Positions 59,243-64,000 of a DNA stretch of 64,000 nt are shown here, in pieces. This DNA is from Cerioporus squamosus. Lineage: Eukaryota; Basidiomycota; Agaricomycetes; Polyporales; Polyporaceae. Numbering within the stretch: the stretch's first letter is position 1; each line of letters starts with the position of its first letter. The position numbers and the translations under genes were made by a program. The DNA is taken from positions 62,001 through 126,000 of the forward strand of contig JABYQS010000100.1 of the NCBI GenBank assembly GCA_022592435.1, given 5' to 3'. A model generated the notes under the pieces. That model was not told the DNA's origin. It worked only from the letters and a program-made list of their open reading frames with translations, and did not search any database.

Positions 59243-60133
59243 CCCTTGTTCTCCCCCGAGCTCGGTAGGGTATGAACAGAATGACGTTGTGAGCGAGACG
59301 CCAATACCTCCTGTACCCACTCCCGTGGGTTGTTTGCCGAGACGTTTCGCGTGACACCTTACAAGTCATTGTATCCTTCGTAAATTTGACTGTTTGACAC
59401 AATGTAGTACGTTTATACCACGTGGTGGCAGTGGCGGACAAACCCCAGCATACCGAACTGCACCTCAATATCTTAACCACCGTTTGGTCGTCCCACCACC
59501 GACTATGTGCTCTCTATCAAGGTCAAGGTTAGCCAATACGCTTCACCTCTCCTGGTATTTGTGCGCTAAGGAAAGTAGGCGTTATGGCGACCGCGCTGAG
59601 CGGCGTATCCACCGCGCGGTCCACGCTCCTTCAATTCCTATCTGTCAACATCCCAACCACTTCTGCCGCCTGCCGTTGACATATCTGGATCCCATCCGCC
59701 ACGAAGAGTGGGAGACGCACATCGCATCTGGATCGGACCCCCGACGAAGCTCCTGCCTGCGGTCCGACATCACCTCTCGGGCCCAGTAGAGGCTTCTTGC
59801 GCCGGTTCCCGCGGGCACCACCATGAGCCGGCGGCCCAGTAGAACTCGAAAGCCGCGCCTACTGCAGGCGCATACACACTAACGTTCACGATGGTTTGTG
59901 TTCACATGATAAACGCCCAAGAGGAACAGATCTCACGTCCACACCGCCGCTGCAGGTGATGACTATGAGCGTGCCATCGTTCCCAGCTGAGCGGGCGGGA
60001 ACGAGCGAGGTCTATTAGAACGGGGGTGGCCGCTGCGCAGACGGAACTCACTTTCCAGTCCCTCCTTCTCCGTGGACCGCACTGACTTCGCAACCTGCCC
60101 ATTCTTTCATTCCCATCGTCGAAGTCGTCGAAC
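59243..60133. other. Spacer between the two tandem monooxygenase genes
   Basis: About 890 nt, presumably the 3' UTR of copy 1 and promoter of copy 2. Frames here have no recognisable content and no third copy is visible. Confidence 0.55.
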
Positions 60134-62328
60134 ATGGCCCTAAACCATCGCAAGAATGCGTCCGACTGGCTGTCCGCCCTCACGTCTGCGGTGGGAGCCG
60201 GGGACGTGATGTCGGTCGCGCAGCTGTTCCATCCTAGTGGGTGGATGCGCGACTTCCTCGTCTTCACCTGGGACATCCGTTCTCTCGAAGGACGCGCCAA
60301 GATCGCCTCCTATCTCGCCAATACGCTTGCGGCAGCGCAGATCTCGGACGTTCACTTGAACGAGACACCAAACTTCGCCCCTCGGGCCGTCGCGGTGCCC
60401 TCCCTCGAGGATACGCCCGCCATCGAGCTCTCGTTCACGTTCGAGTGCCGGCACGGCCACGGACGCGCACATGCGCGGCTTCTTCGCGACGTCGAGGGGT
60501 CGTACAAGGCACTATCGCTGTTGACCGAGCTGTCGGACCTTAAGGGGCACGAGGAACTAGGGACTCTTCCTTTGCGGGACGACGTCACCGGGATCCCTGG
60601 ACGGGACATGCAGAAGGAGTGGGCGGACTGGGTGCGCGAAGTCGAGACGAAGCCGTATGTGCTTATCGGTGTGGACATTGCCCTCTTTCTCCCCGCTTCT
60701 CTGACTGATAGGCTTCTGCCGGTGCATCAGTGGGGGCTGGCCAGACCGGGCTGCACATGGCTGCCCGCTTCAAGCAGATGAATATCCCGGCCCTGGTCAT
60801 CGAACGTCACCCTCGGATCGGAGACAGCTGGAGGAAGCGGTACCCTACATTGACGCTGCACACTGTGAGAAGACACCACACAAGTGAGCGATCCTAAGCG
60901 CATCTTTCGGAGGACATTACCGTGCATACTGACTGGCGGTCGCGGTCCGCAGTGCTGTATCAGCCGTACCCCACTAACTGGCCGGAGTTCACCCCTCGTG
61001 ACAAATTGGCAGACTGGCTCGAGCTCTATGCAACGATCGAAGACTTGGTGGTGTGGACCAATGCGGAGTTCAAGGAAAGGCCGACGTACAGCACCGAGAC
61101 GAACGATTGGGACGTCACCATCACCCGCGAAGGGTTCGAGGTTAAGCTCCGGCCCGCCCACATCGTCCTGGCCACAGGGACGCTCGGCGAGCCCAATATC
61201 CCGGATATCCCGGGCATGGAGCGCTTCCAAGGGCGCGTCCTCCACTCGCATGACTACCCAGGAGGAGCGCAGTTCGCAGGAAAGCGTGCAGCCGTCGTGG
61301 GGGCCGGCAACAGTGCTATCGACGTCTGCCACGACCTCGTCTTCCAGGGGGCACAGTCGGTAACCATGATCCAGCGCTCGGTGACGTGTGTCATGTCGCG
61401 CGAGTTCATCGCGGGGATGCAGCGCGGGGCGTTCCCCGAAGACGTGCCGCTGGATGTCGCGGACTTCAAGTGGGCGTCGTTCCCGCTCGGGCTGTTGAAG
61501 AAGCTGACTGATCGCGTCTGAGGGTGCGATGTGGGACGCGCAGAAGGAACTGCATGACAAGCTACGAAAGGGTGGTATCAACCTGAACATGGGACCGGAA
61601 GGGCAGGGTCTGTACCTGCTGGTCATGGAGCGTGGCGGAGGTACGTCGTGCCGTCCGTACCGATCAACTGCCCTGCTGACAGCTCTTCTTGTGCAGGCTA
61701 TTGTGAGCCCTCCATTGTAGGAACTTTGCCAGTATACTAGCTGATTGCAATCTGAAACAGGGCTGGACAAGGGCGGGGCGGACCTCATTGCGGATGGAAG
61801 GATCAAGGTCAGGAGTGGAGTCGCACCTCAGGAATTCACCGACCATAGCGTCGCGCTGAGTGACGGCTCCGAGCTAGATGCCGACGTTGTGATCTTCGCG
61901 TAGGTCGTAGTTGTACCCCGATCTACGCGAAGTGCCTAACTTCTCACATAGGACCGGGTATGTCAACATGAGGGAAGTCAACGCGGAGCTCTTCGGTGAA
62001 AATGTCATCGGCAAGACAGACGAGGTATACGGGTTGGACGAGGAAGGCGAAATCAAAGGGAGCTACAGGCCTTCCGGACATCCAGGGGTATGTCGTACTG
62101 ACCACTGATCGCTTGTGAGAAGGCGACTGAACGATCATTTGTCCAGCTGTGGTTTGCATCTGGCGACTTCTTTGTCTCGCGCACCATGTCTAAGCCTCTG
62201 GTGAGTTATTGCTCTGTGTTAGAGATGATGACTCACCTCAACCCCCTCAGGCCATCCAGCTGAAGGCGATTCAGCTTGGTCTCCTCAAGCACAACGGCCG
62301 ACGCGATGGAGCAGTTGACAATGTTTGA
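60134..62328 (+). CDS. NTF2-like domain fused to YUCCA-type flavin monooxygenase, copy 2 (frameshifted)
   Basis: Tandem paralogue of the previous gene with the same order: N-terminal NTF2-like domain (MALNHRKNASDWLSALTSAV, LFHPSGWMRDFLVFTWD), first Rossmann motif intact as VGAGQTGLHMAARFKQM after an intron ending CATCAG, RKRYPTLTLHT, FQGRVLHSHDY, AAVVGAGNSAIDVC, HIVLATGTLG, TGY and GLWFASGDFFVSR. Ends HNGRRDGAVDNV, TGA at 62326. In the exon at about 60951-61640 the frame breaks: after LLKKLTDR the reading hits TGA at 61519-61521, while one base less gives SEGAMWDAQKELHDKLRKGG, which matches copy 1 at equal length. No intron explains it. So this allele may be a recent pseudogene, or the extra base is a sequence error. 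The stop faces an unrecognised gene 134 nt away. Confidence 0.8.
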
Positions 62329-62462
62329 GAACATGTTCCATTGCGATGAGATACCCTTCCAGCGGACACTCCAATCTCGATACCTCTGATACCCATCCAT
62401 GTGCCATGTCCGTGATGATGTCTACGAAAGCAATGCTAGAATGTGTCACGAAAGAAAAGCGA

Positions 62463-64000
62463 TCAAACCGGCTGCAACGCGTTGTGCAACGAATAGCTAG
62501 TGTCCGAAACGTGCGCATACAGATTCGTCGCAAGCTGCGCCTGATCTTGTTCTTCGTCGCTGTACTCCGGGCCAAGCATAAGCTGCGCGAGCTCAGTCTC
62601 CGGCTCGGCGGGGTCAACGATGAGCTCCCTGAGGATGTCGATCACGTCCGGACGCATTGCTGCAGTTTCCTGGAGCCACCGGCGACTGACCATCCAGCGC
62701 GCCACACCCTTCGGCGGGAGGAAGAATCCGTCCTTGGGGAGCCCTTCACGGCGCTCTCGACGCCCGACGCCGCGCTTCGGCTTCAGACTCTTGTCGAACC
62801 GGTCCTGCTCGTCGAGCACGGCGTAGAACCGGCGTAGACGGGAGCTGCGCCACTGCAGACCGCGCGTGCGGAAGACTTGGACCGTCTCCCCGCTGCCCTC
62901 AGCGGCGTACTCCCCGTCGGACTCTTCGGACGACATGCACTCCTGCTGGAGCGCGCCGTCGAAGATAGGCTGCGCGAACGCGTCGACCTTCTTCCGCGCC
63001 TCCGTGCGGTTTCCGAGCTTCTGTTGGGGGAAAGGGGGCGAAGGGTGGACAGGAATCACGTCAGTCATGTCAGCTGGAGAGACTCGACGGGCCAGGGAGG
63101 GTCTGGGGAAATGCTTACGGCTTTCTTCCGGTTCTGGCGACGCGACCTGAGGGCCTTGTGATCCTCCCGTCGCTTCAGCTTGGTCGCGGCCGTGCCGTCC
63201 CGCTGCGCCTTGAAGTTCTGCCGGAGGGTTGTGAAGACCTGCTCGAAGGCGGCGTCCAAGGTCTTCTTCGCGAACTCCTTGTCAGGAACATACTTATACT
63301 TGTGCCGTTTCGACTTGAGATCCGTGAGGATGCGCTTCTTCATGGCCGCATTCGTGGTTGACTGCTTGGCAGTTTTGCCCCAAACGAAGCGCACCGGATC
63401 TTCTGCGGCGATGGGCTCGCCCTCGAACGCGCTTTCGGGCAGGTCTTGACCCGGCTTCAGCTTCATCATCTTTCGTATGTGGATGCGAACGGCATGCTGG
63501 AGACGTAGTCAGTACCAATCATGACGCATACAGTCTCGAGAATGAATATCCGAAGGACTGGGACTTTGCCCGCCGGATGCCGCCACCTTCACCATGTCCT
63601 CACTTGCTCCGCCGTCGCCATTCACCCCATTCGCAATGTAGTGCAGTGCTGCATCAAAAAGACTCCCGGTCCACGAGTAGTCCAACAGGACCTGAGCCCT
63701 TGCTCGAATCTGACAGTACGTAGGAGTCGAGCCGAGCTGAGAACGTAGTCCCAACACGGCGAACGTAGCGGAGAGGAGGTCGACCGCAGGGTGGAGGCGG
63801 AAACGATGTCCGGCCTGGCACGGCGGGACTCTCCAAAGGATGAAAACCCTATTAAGCTGACTTTCTGAGTCTGCACAGGACTTACATGGATAGTCAAACA
63901 ACGACCGTCATGTCCGTTCTTCCGTTTCAGCGGACGATCGGTCGGCTGCGTATCGGACTCGTCCTCGGTGTCGGTGTCGTAGTCGCTTTCATCCTCCAAG
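62463..64000 (-). CDS. Unrecognised charged protein, 5' end beyond the window
   Basis: Minus-strand gene whose start lies past the right edge. Visible exons from the 5' side: an acidic piece (EDESDYDTDTEDESDTQPTD, RPLKRKNGHDG), a region with a predicted join into HAVRIHIRKMMKLKPGQDLP, then KSKRHKYKYVPDKEFAKKTL, QVFTTLRQNFKAQRDGTAAT, and a basic run KLKRREDHKALRSRRQNRKK. After an intron near 63024-63118 come KLGNRTEARKKVDAFAQPIF, SSEESDGEYAAEGSGE, FRTRGLQWRSSRLRRFYAVL and GLPKDGFFLPPKGVARWMVS, ending HNALQPV at 62463. The Arg/Lys and acidic content suggests a nuclear protein, but I recognise no domain. It resembles the many uncharacterised multi-copy proteins of basidiomycetes; that is an impression, not a match. 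Confidence 0.6.

Noticed and set aside
60727..61806. A 359-residue minus-strand frame opposite monooxygenase copy 2
   Set aside because: The plus strand carries clear monooxygenase motifs; the antisense frame is open because of strong third-position GC.
40657..62328. A biosynthetic or secretory gene cluster
   Set aside because: OST1, YOS1, VPS52 and EFR3 are unlinked housekeeping genes on mixed strands; only two monooxygenases are present, with no scaffold-building enzyme, so no natural-product cluster can be claimed.

Overview
This window looks like nuclear DNA of a filamentous basidiomycete, probably a wood-decay Agaricomycete of the polypore kind. The reasons are the many short (about 50-70 nt) GT..AG introns in almost every gene, moderately high GC, tight spacing on both strands, fungal versions of housekeeping proteins, and a short-type heme-thiolate peroxygenase. 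All coding calls come from reading frames plus splice sites joined by eye. Exon junctions described as exact were checked for phase; the others are approximate. I saw no bacterial operons, CRISPR arrays or intact transposons, and recognised no tRNA or rRNA gene.

Layout. 0-10.4 kb: gamma-tubulin complex protein GCP3 (minus) and an IQGAP-type cytokinesis scaffold (plus) diverge from one 0.6 kb promoter region. 10.4-12.5 kb: an orphan reading frame followed by a decayed duplicate of the IQGAP 3' end. 12.5-24 kb: a run of minus-strand genes, namely an MFS anion permease, a short peroxygenase, a WW/FF-domain TCERG1-like factor and the ER chaperone GRP94. 24.7-27.7 kb: a large unrecognised acidic protein. 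28.5-31.8 kb: a secreted-side Kelch propeller joined to a cytochrome b561-like membrane domain. 31.8-38.2 kb: gene-poor, with one tiny C2H2 zinc-finger gene. 38.2-40.1 kb: a second, related three-finger gene.

From 40.6 to 56.2 kb the genes are dense again and mostly housekeeping: MIX23 (mitochondrial intermembrane space), a GILT-family thiol reductase, YOS1 (ER-Golgi transport), MRPL22 (mitochondrial ribosome), OST1 (N-glycosylation), an unrecognised secreted protein, a small BRCT protein, EFR3 (plasma-membrane PI4-kinase scaffold) and VPS52 (GARP tethering). From 57.1 to 62.3 kb two tandem flavin monooxygenases each carry an extra N-terminal NTF2-like domain. An unrecognised gene runs off the right edge.

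Functionally this is mostly a housekeeping neighbourhood rather than one pathway; GRP94, OST1, YOS1, VPS52 and EFR3 all serve the secretory/endomembrane system, but nothing shows they act as a cluster. The accessory material most worth attention is the pair of C2H2 genes with a shared odd first finger and identical intron phases, the Kelch-b561 fusion, the tandem NTF2-monooxygenase pair (one copy frameshifted, the other with an altered FAD motif), and the relics of IQGAP and peroxygenase duplication.
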